Positions 1 through 8,027 of a stretch of DNA of 64,000 bases are shown one piece after another (position 1 is the first letter of the stretch; each line of letters starts with the position of its first letter). The position numbers were made by a program, and so were the translations under genes. Under the pieces are notes generated by a model. It was not told where the DNA came from, did not search any database, and was given only the letters and a program-made list of their open reading frames with translations. The stretch comes from CAZEPJ01 sp964514105. Its GTDB lineage: Bacteria; Desulfobacterota; Desulfocorpusculales; Desulfocorpusculum. The DNA lies in NCBI GenBank assembly GCA_964514105.1, contig CAZEPJ010000005.1:44238-108237 (forward strand), written 5' to 3'.

Positions 1-191
1 GTCCGGGCAGGGGCCGAGGGCCGAGGTGCCTGCGGATCCGACCAGATCCCATCGCGAAGGGTGAGCTCGACCACTCGTCCCCTGCGCGCGGCCGCAGGGC
101 CGGCTGTGGCGTGGGGCGCATCGATTCGCCATCCGGCGAACCCGAATCCGAACAGCTCAAAGGCGCTCCCGCCGATGCCGCCCGGGCCCAT
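1..191 (-). CDS. 5' end of an unrecognised leftward gene, runs off the left edge
   Basis: Reading leftward from an ATG at 191, the frame stays open to the window edge (63 codons). The visible protein begins MGPGGIGGSAFELFGFGF, so its start is Gly- and Phe-rich, and continues into an Arg/Pro/Ala-rich stretch. A purine-rich ribosome site (gggagaaggg) lies just before the ATG, and a good sigma-70-like promoter sits at 231-258 on the same strand. I do not recognise the family. A 63-codon open frame alone is weak evidence in DNA this GC-rich, so the call rests on promoter, ribosome site and start codon occurring together. Confidence 0.45.
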   Translation of the reverse strand, partial: MGPGGIGGSAFELFGFGFAGWRIDAPHATAGPAAARRGRVVELTLRDGIWSDPQAPRPSAPAR

Positions 192-230
192 GATCCCTTC
201 TCCCGCTTCAGGGGGTTTTTCTTTCCTCCT

Positions 231-258
231 ATCATAGCCAAACAGCGCAGAAGGTCAA
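231..258 (-). promoter_or_regulatory. sigma-70-like promoter for the left-edge gene
   Basis: On the minus strand TTGACC (258-253) and TATGAT (236-231) are separated by 16 bases. The predicted start of transcription is about 30-35 bases upstream of the ATG at 191. Confidence 0.5.
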
Positions 259-558
259 CACCTCCTGCTTGCGCCGATCCATGGCCCGGTCGAGGCGGAT
301 GCTGCGAGATCGCTCGGACGGAAAAAAGGGCCCGATCATCAAACGGGCGCAGCTGCAAGGCGCCGCGGGCGGCGGGGGACCCCCCAAGGCGCACCGAGGA
401 GCGAGCCGACGAGATCTCGCACCGCCGGGCACATCTGGCGTCTGATGGGGATCCGGGCATCCTGTCCCCAGGCGGGCAACTCAAGGCCCCGCAGGGGTCC
501 GTGCTTGCCCGGCCACCCATGGGACATGCGCAACCGGGGAAATGGGCGGCCCTTGGGT

Positions 559-587
559 TTGCCCCCTCGATGATCTTCCTCTATACT
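559..587 (+). promoter_or_regulatory. possible sigma-70-like promoter for the flavoprotein gene
   Basis: TTGCCC (559-564) and TATACT (582-587) are separated by 17 bases and lie about 75 bases upstream of the ATG at 662. The -35 box is only a partial match. Confidence 0.35.
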
Positions 588-661
588 CTGGGCCAACCGC
601 CCGGGCATCCCGAGCTGCCCGCCGGTAAACGGCGGTGGAACGAGGAAGAGGGGGAGGACCG

Positions 662-1291
662 ATGCGACGCGCCCATTGCGAGATCAAGGATCCACAGGAG
701 ATGGAGAGGATACTCGATGCTGCAACCGTCGGGAGGATGGCCACCTTGGACGCCCAGGGGTACCCGTACGTCACGCCCGTGAACTTCGTGTATTACAAGG
801 GGGCCATCTATTTCCATTGTGCGCCCCAGGGCGAGAAGCTGGATAACATCCGCCGGGACCCCAGGGTCTGCTTCGAGGTGGATGTGCCGTTGAGCTATGT
901 GGCCGTGTCATTCAACCCGGAGCGGAACCCCTGCCGGACCCATCAGCTCTACCGGTGCGTGATCATCCGCGGGCGGGCGGCCGTGCTTCCCGGGGGAGAT
1001 CTCAAGGCCGAGGTCCTCAACGCCCTGGTGGCCAAGCACGAGGGGAGCCGGGATTTCACCCCCATCACCCCGGCGTCCGCGGCCTACGAGAAGTGCCTGG
1101 TGGTGGAGATCCGTCCGGAGCGGATGACGGGGAAGGCGGACCTGGCCCAGAACAAGCCCCACGACGGCGAGCGACGCGACCTCGCCCGGCACCTCCTGGA
1201 CCGCGGCCTACCGGGGGACCTGGAGGCCGTCAGGGCCATGGGGTACGGCGTGGAGGCGGATCCGTCGGGCGGCTGGCGGCTGGCGCCTTGA
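662..1291 (+). CDS. pyridoxamine 5'-phosphate oxidase-family FMN-binding protein (NimA-like)
   Basis: A 209-residue protein of the split-barrel flavoprotein superfamily. The N-terminal half carries the usual pattern of this group: an early GRMATLD strand, then YPYVTPVNFVY, YFHCAPQGEKLDNIRRD and VCFEVD, as in the 5-nitroimidazole-reductase (NimA) and PNPOx-like proteins that bind FMN and usually reduce or sequester small redox compounds. The substrate cannot be read from the sequence. The ATG at 662 was chosen over one at 635 because a GGGGGAGG ribosome site lies directly before it and the family pattern begins right after. The gene is convergent with the nitrite reductase gene, only 10 bases apart. 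Confidence 0.85.
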   Translation: MRRAHCEIKDPQEMERILDAATVGRMATLDAQGYPYVTPVNFVYYKGAIYFHCAPQGEKLDNIRRDPRVCFEVDVPLSYVAVSFNPERNPCRTHQLYRCVIIRGRAAVLPGGDLKAEVLNALVAKHEGSRDFTPITPASAAYEKCLVVEIRPERMTGKADLAQNKPHDGERRDLARHLLDRGLPGDLEAVRAMGYGVEADPSGGWRLAP

Positions 1292-1301
1292 CCGGGACCG
1301 C

Positions 1302-2927
1302 CTATTTCTTGGACAGGGCCGCCACGGCGTCGTTGAGGAGCTTGATCCCCTCCTGGGACGTGTCGATGGATTCCGCCAGGGCCTGGCGGGCCATGCCGGG
1401 GTTGTGGAAACCGTCGGAGTTCTCCGCCGTCCACCACTCCCAGGATGTGTGGGCCTGGTCGTGAAAGCGCCGGGCTTCCTTGAGGACGTCCGCGGGCACG
1501 CCGGCCGCCCGGGCGTTTGCATACGCGTCGATGAACTGCCCCAGCCAGAATTCGGCCTTGGTCATCTTTCCCCGGATGTAGTTCTGGATGGCGTCCACCT
1601 GGTACTCGGCCTCCTCCTCGCTCCAGGACCCGTGGCACCGGACGCAGGTCCCCTTGAGCATTGACCGGGCGCTCCGCTGCCCGTGCCAGGTATAGGTCTT
1701 GTGCCCCTTCTTGGTCTTGGGCATGTGGCAGTCCTTGCACTCCACGCCGGCCCGCTCGTGCTTGCTGTTCCAGTGCGTTTCGGTCTCCGGGTGCTGCAGC
1801 TTGGACAAAGAAGCCCCGGTCACCGCGTGCCTGAAGTCCTTGAACTTGTACGATGCCATTCGCTTGTTGTAGTCGAAGACGTTGACCCAGGGGAAGAGAT
1901 TGGCCCGCCGGTCCCCCATGCCCACGGCCTCGCCTGTCTCGGGGTCGTGCCCCGGGTTGCAGTTGTACTCCACGTGGCACTGGGCGCACATGAGGTTGGA
2001 GTCGGGCCGGCTCAGGACGCCGATGGCCCGGAAATCCCGAAACACCGCCTTGTGCATGGCGGTCTTGCGGCTCTTCTCCTTGTCGTAGGGATAGGTCCCT
2101 TCGCCCCGGTCCACCACGGCCTCGATGAGGGCGTCGCGAACCACGCGGGGGAGTGCGGAGTGGGGATCGTGGCACACGAAGCAGTTCATGGGTTGGCGCA
2201 GGTCCCGAACGAGCTCCACGACCTTGGATGTGCGGTCCCACTTGGCGGTGGCGTCCTTGTCCCCCATATACTTCCATTTGAGGATGTGATCCTGGCTCTT
2301 GCAGCTCAGGCACACGGGGTTGGCGGCCGTGGCCGTCTGGGGGAAGAAGAGCTTCTGATCCGAACTGCTCGATTCCCGGTCGGTCAGGATGTCCCACGCA
2401 TTTCGCTCGGCCCCCTTGGCGTCCGAGATCCGGGTCCAGTCCCTGAGCTGGAATCGACCTCCGAAGGCCCGATCCACGATGAGGAAATCCACCAGCATGA
2501 AGACGTGGCTCCGGGGCTCCGCATGCTCCTTGGTGAATGCGTGGGGCATGGAGAGTCTGTCGAACAGGGGCGAGCGGCTCCGGAAGCCGGCCTTCTCCAC
2601 CTTGGCCCTGGATTGGAGATTCGGGCTCACGAAGGACTCGTACTGCTCCTTGTGGCACTTGCCGCAGGTGGCGTGATCCAGGCGGGTCGAGGGTTTGGCC
2701 GTCGGGTTCTCCATGTGTTTGTCCAGGGCATCATGGCAGTTGGCGCAGGCCACCTTGGCGTGCTTGCCCGGCTCGTGAAAGCCCTTGATCTGTTCGTGGC
2801 ACGCGTAGCATGCGGCGGACTGGGCGGCCTCATTCGGGGGGGCGGGCTTCTGGGCCATGAGGGGTGCGGCGGCAAGGAGGGCCACAGCGGAAAGGGGGAT
2901 GAGGGCGAGCCAACGGGCGAGGGACAT
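1302..2927 (-). CDS. octaheme cytochrome c nitrite reductase (ONR type, ammonia-forming)
   Basis: A 541-residue exported multiheme cytochrome. A signal peptide occupies about residues 1-25 (ending LMAQ). Eight haem-attachment motifs follow: CxxCH near residues 40, 61, 88, 249, 314, 397 and 428, and one CxxCK (CLSCK) at 206-210 in fourth position. A CxxCK motif in fourth place of eight is the arrangement of the octaheme nitrite reductases of Thioalkalivibrio. Those enzymes reduce nitrite (also hydroxylamine and sulfite) to ammonia at the Lys-ligated haem in the periplasm. After the sixth motif the sequence reads CHVEYNC. The Tyr-x-Cys pair matches the catalytic Tyr that is cross-linked to a Cys two residues later in that family. 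Pentaheme NrfA is excluded by haem number. An AGGAGG ribosome site precedes the ATG. No NrfH-like partner is adjacent. Confidence 0.92.
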   Translation of the reverse strand: MSLARWLALIPLSAVALLAAAPLMAQKPAPPNEAAQSAACYACHEQIKGFHEPGKHAKVACANCHDALDKHMENPTAKPSTRLDHATCGKCHKEQYESFVSPNLQSRAKVEKAGFRSRSPLFDRLSMPHAFTKEHAEPRSHVFMLVDFLIVDRAFGGRFQLRDWTRISDAKGAERNAWDILTDRESSSSDQKLFFPQTATAANPVCLSCKSQDHILKWKYMGDKDATAKWDRTSKVVELVRDLRQPMNCFVCHDPHSALPRVVRDALIEAVVDRGEGTYPYDKEKSRKTAMHKAVFRDFRAIGVLSRPDSNLMCAQCHVEYNCNPGHDPETGEAVGMGDRRANLFPWVNVFDYNKRMASYKFKDFRHAVTGASLSKLQHPETETHWNSKHERAGVECKDCHMPKTKKGHKTYTWHGQRSARSMLKGTCVRCHGSWSEEEAEYQVDAIQNYIRGKMTKAEFWLGQFIDAYANARAAGVPADVLKEARRFHDQAHTSWEWWTAENSDGFHNPGMARQALAESIDTSQEGIKLLNDAVAALSKK

Positions 2928-3021
2928 GCGCTCCTCCTGGGGCTGCGAGCTTGACCTCTGAGATAGTCCATCCGCCGAGACGCTGTCAAGGGAAAAGGCC
3001 CCGGAGGGGGCGCCCCCGCGG

Positions 3022-3951
3022 TCAGTACCCCCGCTGCCGATCCACCACATGCACGAGGGGCTCGCCCCGGCGAAGCCGGCAGTAGTTCTCCAGGATCTGC
3101 ACGGCCACGGCCTGGGGGTCCGTGAGGCTGGAGACGTGGGGTGTGACCATGATCCTGGGATGGGACCAGAAGGGATGGCCCGCGGGGAGAGGTTCTGTCT
3201 CGAACACATCCAGGCAGGCCCCGGAGAGCTGCCCGCTGCCCAGCGCCTCCAACAGATCCTCCTTCGCCAGATGCGCCCCCCGGGCCACGTTGATCAGGTA
3301 GGCGCCCCGGGGAAGGGCGGCGAACGTTCGCCGGTTGAGGATCCCGCGGGTCTCGGGCGTCAACGGGAGCAGGCAGACCAGGATCCATGTGCGGGTGAGA
3401 AACCCCCCCAGGCCCTCCTTCCCCCAGTGGGTGGCCACGCCCGCAATGCCCTTGGGGGTCCGGCTCCACCCCAGCACCGGGAAGCCCAGGTCCCTCAGGG
3501 TGGCCGCGGCATGGCTGCCGAGCTGCCCCAGGCCCATGATGCCAACGGACGTCTCGCCCCGCGGACGGGGAAACACGGGGAGCCATGCCATGGCCGACTG
3601 ATCGGCCCGGTACTTCTCCATGTCCCTGCAGTGGTGGAGGACGGCCCAGACCACGTACTCGGTCATGCCCGCCGCCAGAGACGGATCCACGACCCGCGTG
3701 ACCGGAACGTCCCGGGGCAGGTCGGGGTCTGCCAGGATGGCGTCCACGCCGGCCCCCATGGAGGCGATGCACCGGAGCTTCTCGAACCGGGCCAGCTCGC
3801 CGTGGGGGTGGTGCCAGACCAGGGCCATCTCGACCTCGTCGGGGTCGCCCGCCCAGGGCCAGACCCGGACGTCCAGATCGGGCGCCAGCTCCAGAAACCG
3901 CTTCACCCACGGCGTTGCGTCCTCGCCGGGGGCCATGATGAGAAGGGCCAT
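3022..3951 (-). CDS. D-2-hydroxyacid dehydrogenase (GhrA-like glyoxylate/hydroxypyruvate reductase)
   Basis: A 309-residue NAD(P)-dependent dehydrogenase that should interconvert a 2-oxoacid and a D-2-hydroxyacid in the cytoplasm. The Rossmann motif is GIMGLGQLGSHAA (about residue 137). The catalytic set of the family is present: Arg in NVARGAHL, Glu in DVFETEPLP and His in TPHVSS. Length and the short N-terminal domain fit the GhrA branch rather than PGDH or formate dehydrogenase. It lies 94 bases upstream of the octaheme reductase on the same strand and could share a transcript with it, though a functional link is not obvious. It is divergent from the hydrogenase operon. Confidence 0.85.
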   Translation of the reverse strand: MALLIMAPGEDATPWVKRFLELAPDLDVRVWPWAGDPDEVEMALVWHHPHGELARFEKLRCIASMGAGVDAILADPDLPRDVPVTRVVDPSLAAGMTEYVVWAVLHHCRDMEKYRADQSAMAWLPVFPRPRGETSVGIMGLGQLGSHAAATLRDLGFPVLGWSRTPKGIAGVATHWGKEGLGGFLTRTWILVCLLPLTPETRGILNRRTFAALPRGAYLINVARGAHLAKEDLLEALGSGQLSGACLDVFETEPLPAGHPFWSHPRIMVTPHVSSLTDPQAVAVQILENYCRLRRGEPLVHVVDRQRGY

Positions 3952-4051
3952 GTGCCGTCACCTCCCGGGGCAGGGTTACCGTACGCCCATGGCACGCCAA
4001 GGTCAAGGGACAGGGGGGGCCACGCAGCGCCGGAGCCGGGCAAGCGGCCTG

Positions 4052-4068
4052 CTTTACAGCCTGTAAAG
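4052..4068. promoter_or_regulatory. perfect inverted repeat, candidate activator site
   Basis: CTTTACAG-C-CTGTAAAG is a perfect 8-1-8 palindrome, AT-rich compared with its surroundings. It lies about 108 bases upstream of the -24 element of the sigma-54 promoter, a usual distance for a bacterial enhancer-binding protein site. The cognate protein is unknown. Confidence 0.55.
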
Positions 4069-4122
4069 AATGCTGGCACAAGGCAGGAAGGCCCTCTGCC
4101 GGCGCTGGCCCCTCCCGTTCCG

Positions 4123-4136
4123 TCCAACACGTTGGA
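4123..4136. promoter_or_regulatory. second inverted repeat, candidate operator
   Basis: TCCAAC-AC-GTTGGA is a perfect 6-2-6 palindrome about 40 bases upstream of the -24 box of the sigma-54 promoter. It could bind an accessory factor; the binding protein cannot be named. Confidence 0.35.
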
Positions 4137-4175
4137 TTTCCGCCTGTTTTCCAGCGGACCGGCTCGCCCCGACCC

Positions 4176-4191
4176 TGGCATGGCGGTTGCA
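4176..4191 (+). promoter_or_regulatory. sigma-54 (-24/-12) promoter of the hydrogenase operon
   Basis: The 16-base element TGGCATG-GCGG-TTGCA differs at one position from the RpoN consensus TGGCACG-N4-TTGCW, with the invariant GG and GC at the correct spacing. Transcription should start near 4202, about 110 bases before the GTG of the NuoE-like gene. Sigma-54 control of hydrogenase genes is known in several bacteria; here it is inferred from sequence alone. Confidence 0.75.
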
Positions 4192-4311
4192 CAACCCCCG
4201 GGCGGGGACAGGGGCGAAGCCCATGCGGCGCCGCCAGACACAAGGGCGGCGGCCAAGGGCGTGAAGGGGGACGACAGGCGCAGGACACACCCGCAAAAGG
4301 AGGCAGATCCC

Positions 4312-4815
4312 GTGCTAGCAGAGGCAGCCAGGACGCCGCAGGGGGAGCAGGAGTTCACGGCCGAGCAATGGGCGGCGGTGGACGCCATCATCGGGCGATA
4401 CAAGACCAAGCCGGGGGCGCTCATCCCGGTTCTGGAGGAGATCCAGGAGATCCTCGGCTATCTCCCCAAGAGCGTTCAGGCGAGGGTGGCCGGAGGGTTG
4501 GGCGTCCCATTCAGCGAGGTCTACGGGGTGGTGACCTTCTACTCCTTCTTCACCATGGTTCCGAGGGGACGACACACCATCCGGGTGTGCCTGGGGACGG
4601 CGTGCTACGTGCGGGGCAGCAAAAAGACGCTGGATGAGCTGTGCCGCACTCTCAGCGTGGAGCCCGGGGGCACCACCGGGGACCGGCGTTTTTCCCTGGA
4701 GACGGTCCGCTGCCTCGGGGCGTGCGGGCTTGCTCCCGCCATGGTGATCGGGGAGGAGACCTTCCCGCAGGTCAAACCCACAGCCCTTTCGGAGATCATC
4801 GGGGGCTTCGAGTGA
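4312..4815 (+). CDS. NuoE/HoxE/HydC-like [2Fe-2S] subunit of the hydrogenase complex
   Basis: A 167-residue thioredoxin-fold ferredoxin subunit, the usual partner of NuoF-type flavoproteins. The four cluster ligands are Cys93 and Cys98 (CLGTAC) and Cys134 and Cys138 (CLGAC). The N-terminal helical part (residues 15-80) has the family pattern ending in YGVVTFYSFF. The start is a GTG at 4312, chosen because AAAAGGAGG lies 8 bases before it; the longer open frame upstream overlaps the promoter region and has no family similarity. It is the first gene of the operon and probably relays electrons within the diaphorase module. HoxE and HydC would be equally valid names. Confidence 0.88.
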   Translation: MLAEAARTPQGEQEFTAEQWAAVDAIIGRYKTKPGALIPVLEEIQEILGYLPKSVQARVAGGLGVPFSEVYGVVTFYSFFTMVPRGRHTIRVCLGTACYVRGSKKTLDELCRTLSVEPGGTTGDRRFSLETVRCLGACGLAPAMVIGEETFPQVKPTALSEIIGGFE

Positions 4816-4877
4816 GGGTCGGCAGGGTTTGGGACGTCTGCGATGGCGACCATTCACAGAGGGGAGAGGGAATCGCA

Positions 4878-7800
4878 ATGAGCCGAATGAATCCAGAGAG
4901 ACTCCATGAGCTCTGCCAGGAGATGGCTCCCTTTCTGGAAATCCGACTTCAGAAGGAGTACACGCCGGGGGTGCCCGTATACCCCTACCATCTCCTGGTC
5001 TGCGGCGGGACTGGATGCCACGCCACCAAGAGCATCGAGGTCATGGTGCGGCTCCGAGGGGAGATCGAGAGGCGGGGGCTCCAGGAGAAGGCCATCGTCA
5101 TCGAGACCGGGTGCAACGGGTTCTGCGCCCAGGGGCCGGTGATGGTCGTGTATCCGGGGGGCGTCTTCTACCAGTATCTCAAGGCCGATGACGCCCGGGA
5201 GATCATCGAGGAGCACGTGCTCAAGGGGCGGCCGGTCAACCGGCTCATGTACCACGACCCGGAGACCGGAGAGCCCATCCCCAGGATGCACGACATCCCG
5301 TTTTTTGCCCTCCAGGAGACGCGGGTCCTGCGCAACCGCGGGCTCATCGCCGCCGAGCGCATCGAGGAGTACATCGGAAGGGAGGGGTATCAGGGGGCCT
5401 GCAAGGCGCTGTGCGAGATGACGCCCGAACAGATCGTCAAGGAGATCAAGGACGCGGGGCTGCGGGGGCGGGGCGGGGCGGGCTTCCCCACGGGCATGAA
5501 GTGGGAGTTCGCGGCCAAGTCCAGGGGGGATGTCAAGTTCGTGCTGTGCAACGCGGACGAGGGAGACCCCGGCGCGTTCATGGACCGCAGCGTCCTGGAG
5601 GCCGACCCCCACGCCGTGCTGGAGGGGATGGTCATCGCGGCCAAGGCCATCGGAGCCCACCAGGGATACATCTACTGCCGCGCCGAGTACCCCCTGGCCG
5701 TCAAGCGCCTCAACCTGGCCATCGACCAGGCCCACAACTACGGCCTGCTGGGGAAGGACATCCTGGGCTCGGGGTTCGACTTCGACCTGGAGGTCTACCG
5801 CGGGGCCGGGGCCTTCGTGTGCGGGGAGGAGACGGCCCTCATGACCTCCATCGAGGGCAAGCGGGGCATGCCCCGGCCCCGGCCGCCCTTTCCCGCCATC
5901 CAGGGTCTCTGGGCGAGCCCCACGGTGCTCAACAACGTGGAGACCCTGGCCAGCGTCCCCCAGATCATCCTCAAAGGGGCCAGGCATTACAGCAGCGTGG
6001 GGACCCTGCGGAGCAAGGGGACCAAGATCTTCGCCCTGACGGGAGACATCCGAAACGTGGGCCTGGTGGAGGCCCCCATGGGCATGCCGCTGGGGACGAT
6101 CATCCACGACATCGTGGGGGGGATCCCCAAGGGCAAGAAGTTCAAGGCCGCCCAGTTGGGCGGGCCGTCGGGCGGCTGCATCCCGTCCCAGCACCTCAAT
6201 GCCTCTGTGGACTACGAGTCCATCACCCAGCTGGGGGCCATCATGGGCTCGGGCGGGATGATCGTCATGGACGAGGACAAGTGCATGGTGGACGTCGCCC
6301 GCTTCTTCATGGAGTTCTGCGCGGAGGAGTCGTGCGGCAAGTGCACGCCCTGCCGGGTGGGCACCCAGAAGATGCTGGAGATCCTCACCCGAATCTGCGA
6401 GGGCACGGGGAAGGCCGGCGACATGGAGACCCTGGAGCGTTGGGCGGCCATCATCCAGAACACGGCCCTGTGCGGCCTGGGGCAGACCGCGCCCAATCCG
6501 GTCCTCTCCACGCTGCGCTACTTCCGCCATGAATACGAGGCCCATATCTTCGAGAAGCGCTGCCCCGCCGTGGTTTGCTCGGCCCTGTTCAAGGCGCCGT
6601 GCATCCATACCTGCCCGGTGGAGATGGATATCCCCAGCTATGTGGCGCTGGTCAAGGCGGGCCGCCTGGACGACGCGTACAGTGTGCTGCTCAAGACCAA
6701 CCCCTTTCCCAGCGTCTGCGGGAGGGTGTGCGACCACAAGTGCGAGTTCAAGTGCCGGCGGTCCACCCTGGACCAGCCCGTGAACATCAAGGCCCTCAAA
6801 CGGTACATCACGGACCACGCCAGACGGCCCAAGGTGGACAAGGCCCCCGTCACCCGCAGGGAGCGCATCGCCGTGGTGGGCGGCGGCCCCTCGGGCCTCA
6901 CCGCGGCCAAGGAGCTGGCCCTTCGCGGGTACGCGGTCACCGTGTTCGAGGAGCTTCCCGAGGGCGGGGGCATGCTCTGGTACGGCATCCCCGAATACCG
7001 CCTTCCCCGGGACATCCTCAAGGCCGAGATCCGCGCCATCGAGGCCCTGGGGGTGGACCTGCGGTGCAACACGCGGGTGGGAAGGGATGTGGCCTGGGAC
7101 GAGATCAAAGGCCAGTACGACGCGGTGTACCTCGCCATCGGGGCCCACAGGAGCATGCGCCTGGGGGTGGAGGGAGAGGAGTTGCCCGGGGTCCGCGGGG
7201 CGATCGAGTTCCTGCGGGACGTCAACCTGGGCCAGAGGCCGGCCGTAGGCCACCGCGTGGCCGTGGTGGGGGGGGGAAATTCCGCCATCGATGCGGCCCG
7301 CTCCGCCCGGCGGCTGGGGGCCGGTGAGGTGACGCTCCTGTACCGCAGGCTCCGCCCCGACATGCCGGCCCAGGAGGAGGAGATCCGTGCGGCGGAAGAG
7401 GAAGGGGTAAGAATCGAGTACCTGGTGGCCCCGTTGCGCTTCACCAGCAACAACGGCCGGGTGGGATCCGTGGTCTGCCAGCGCATGAAGCTGGGTGACT
7501 TCGACGCCAGCGGCCGCCGGAGGCCCATTCCCGTGGCGGGGGACGAGTTCTCTCTGGCTGTGGATCTGGTCCTGGCGGCCATCGGTCAGATGCCCGACCT
7601 GCCCTTCCCGGGCCAGAACGGGGAGCTCCAGGTCTCCAGGGCAGGGCTCATCGAGATCCGCAAGGGGACCAAGAGCCGCGCCAGCGAGGCCTTGATCTTC
7701 GCCGGGGGAGACGCGGTCACGGGGCCGGACACGGTCATCGGCGCCATCGCCGCGGGCCGGCGGGCGGCGCAGGAGATCGATGCGGCCATCCGGGAGCGCA

Positions 7801-8015
7801 ACGGGGAGCCCGCGTACGTCCGGCCCCCCGAGGAGGAGATCCAGATCCCCGTGGAGATCCAGGGGGAGACGCCCATGGTCCAGCGGGCGCCCATGCCCCA
7901 CATCCCCCTGGCGGATCGGGTGAAGGGTTTCAGCGAGGTGGAGAAGGGGTTTCCCCCGGAAGTCGCCCTGGTGGAGGCCGCCCGCTGCCTGCGCTGCGAT
8001 ATCAAGGTCGGGTAG
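4878..8015 (+). CDS. NuoF/HydB-like NADH-FMN subunit fused to a GltD/NfnB-like NADPH flavoprotein
   Basis: A 1045-residue fusion. Residues 35-120 form a thioredoxin-like [2Fe-2S] domain (Cys42, 47, 79, 83). Residues 150-545 are a full NuoF core, with the NADH/FMN glycine loop GRGGAGFPTG near 197, the FMN loop GAFVCGEETAL near 311, and a 4Fe-4S site (ESCGKCTPC near 485 plus Cys532). Residues 560-630 carry eight cysteines in the pattern of the GltD N-terminal double 4Fe-4S domain. Residues 663-970 are GltD-like, with FAD site VVGGGPSG and NAD(P)H site VVGGGNSA. The protein ends in a CLRC pair. NuoF is normally about 430-600 residues. The extra module resembles the NADPH-side subunits of NfnAB and Stn transhydrogenases. 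I infer that H2, NAD(H) and NADP(H), possibly with ferredoxin, meet in one complex. Confidence 0.9.
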   Translation: MSRMNPERLHELCQEMAPFLEIRLQKEYTPGVPVYPYHLLVCGGTGCHATKSIEVMVRLRGEIERRGLQEKAIVIETGCNGFCAQGPVMVVYPGGVFYQYLKADDAREIIEEHVLKGRPVNRLMYHDPETGEPIPRMHDIPFFALQETRVLRNRGLIAAERIEEYIGREGYQGACKALCEMTPEQIVKEIKDAGLRGRGGAGFPTGMKWEFAAKSRGDVKFVLCNADEGDPGAFMDRSVLEADPHAVLEGMVIAAKAIGAHQGYIYCRAEYPLAVKRLNLAIDQAHNYGLLGKDILGSGFDFDLEVYRGAGAFVCGEETALMTSIEGKRGMPRPRPPFPAIQGLWASPTVLNNVETLASVPQIILKGARHYSSVGTLRSKGTKIFALTGDIRNVGLVEAPMGMPLGTIIHDIVGGIPKGKKFKAAQLGGPSGGCIPSQHLNASVDYESITQLGAIMGSGGMIVMDEDKCMVDVARFFMEFCAEESCGKCTPCRVGTQKMLEILTRICEGTGKAGDMETLERWAAIIQNTALCGLGQTAPNPVLSTLRYFRHEYEAHIFEKRCPAVVCSALFKAPCIHTCPVEMDIPSYVALVKAGRLDDAYSVLLKTNPFPSVCGRVCDHKCEFKCRRSTLDQPVNIKALKRYITDHARRPKVDKAPVTRRERIAVVGGGPSGLTAAKELALRGYAVTVFEELPEGGGMLWYGIPEYRLPRDILKAEIRAIEALGVDLRCNTRVGRDVAWDEIKGQYDAVYLAIGAHRSMRLGVEGEELPGVRGAIEFLRDVNLGQRPAVGHRVAVVGGGNSAIDAARSARRLGAGEVTLLYRRLRPDMPAQEEEIRAAEEEGVRIEYLVAPLRFTSNNGRVGSVVCQRMKLGDFDASGRRRPIPVAGDEFSLAVDLVLAAIGQMPDLPFPGQNGELQVSRAGLIEIRKGTKSRASEALIFAGGDAVTGPDTVIGAIAAGRRAAQEIDAAIRERNGEPAYVRPPEEEIQIPVEIQGETPMVQRAPMPHIPLADRVKGFSEVEKGFPPEVALVEAARCLRCDIKVG

Positions 8016-8027
8016 GGAGGAGAGCCG

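Larger units (their letters stand above)
192..661. other. divergent intergenic region, no gene seen
   Basis: This stretch lies between the leftward edge gene and the rightward flavoprotein gene. Apart from the two promoter candidates annotated separately (231-258 and 559-587), I see no convincing gene, repeat or RNA. Short open frames here have no recognisable composition or ribosome site. Confidence 0.5.
3952..4311. other. regulatory region between the dehydrogenase and the hydrogenase operon
   Basis: A 360-base divergent gap without a gene. It contains two inverted repeats (4052-4068 and 4123-4136) and a sigma-54-type promoter (4176-4191) pointing to the hydrogenase operon, followed by a leader of about 110 bases. 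Confidence 0.7.
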
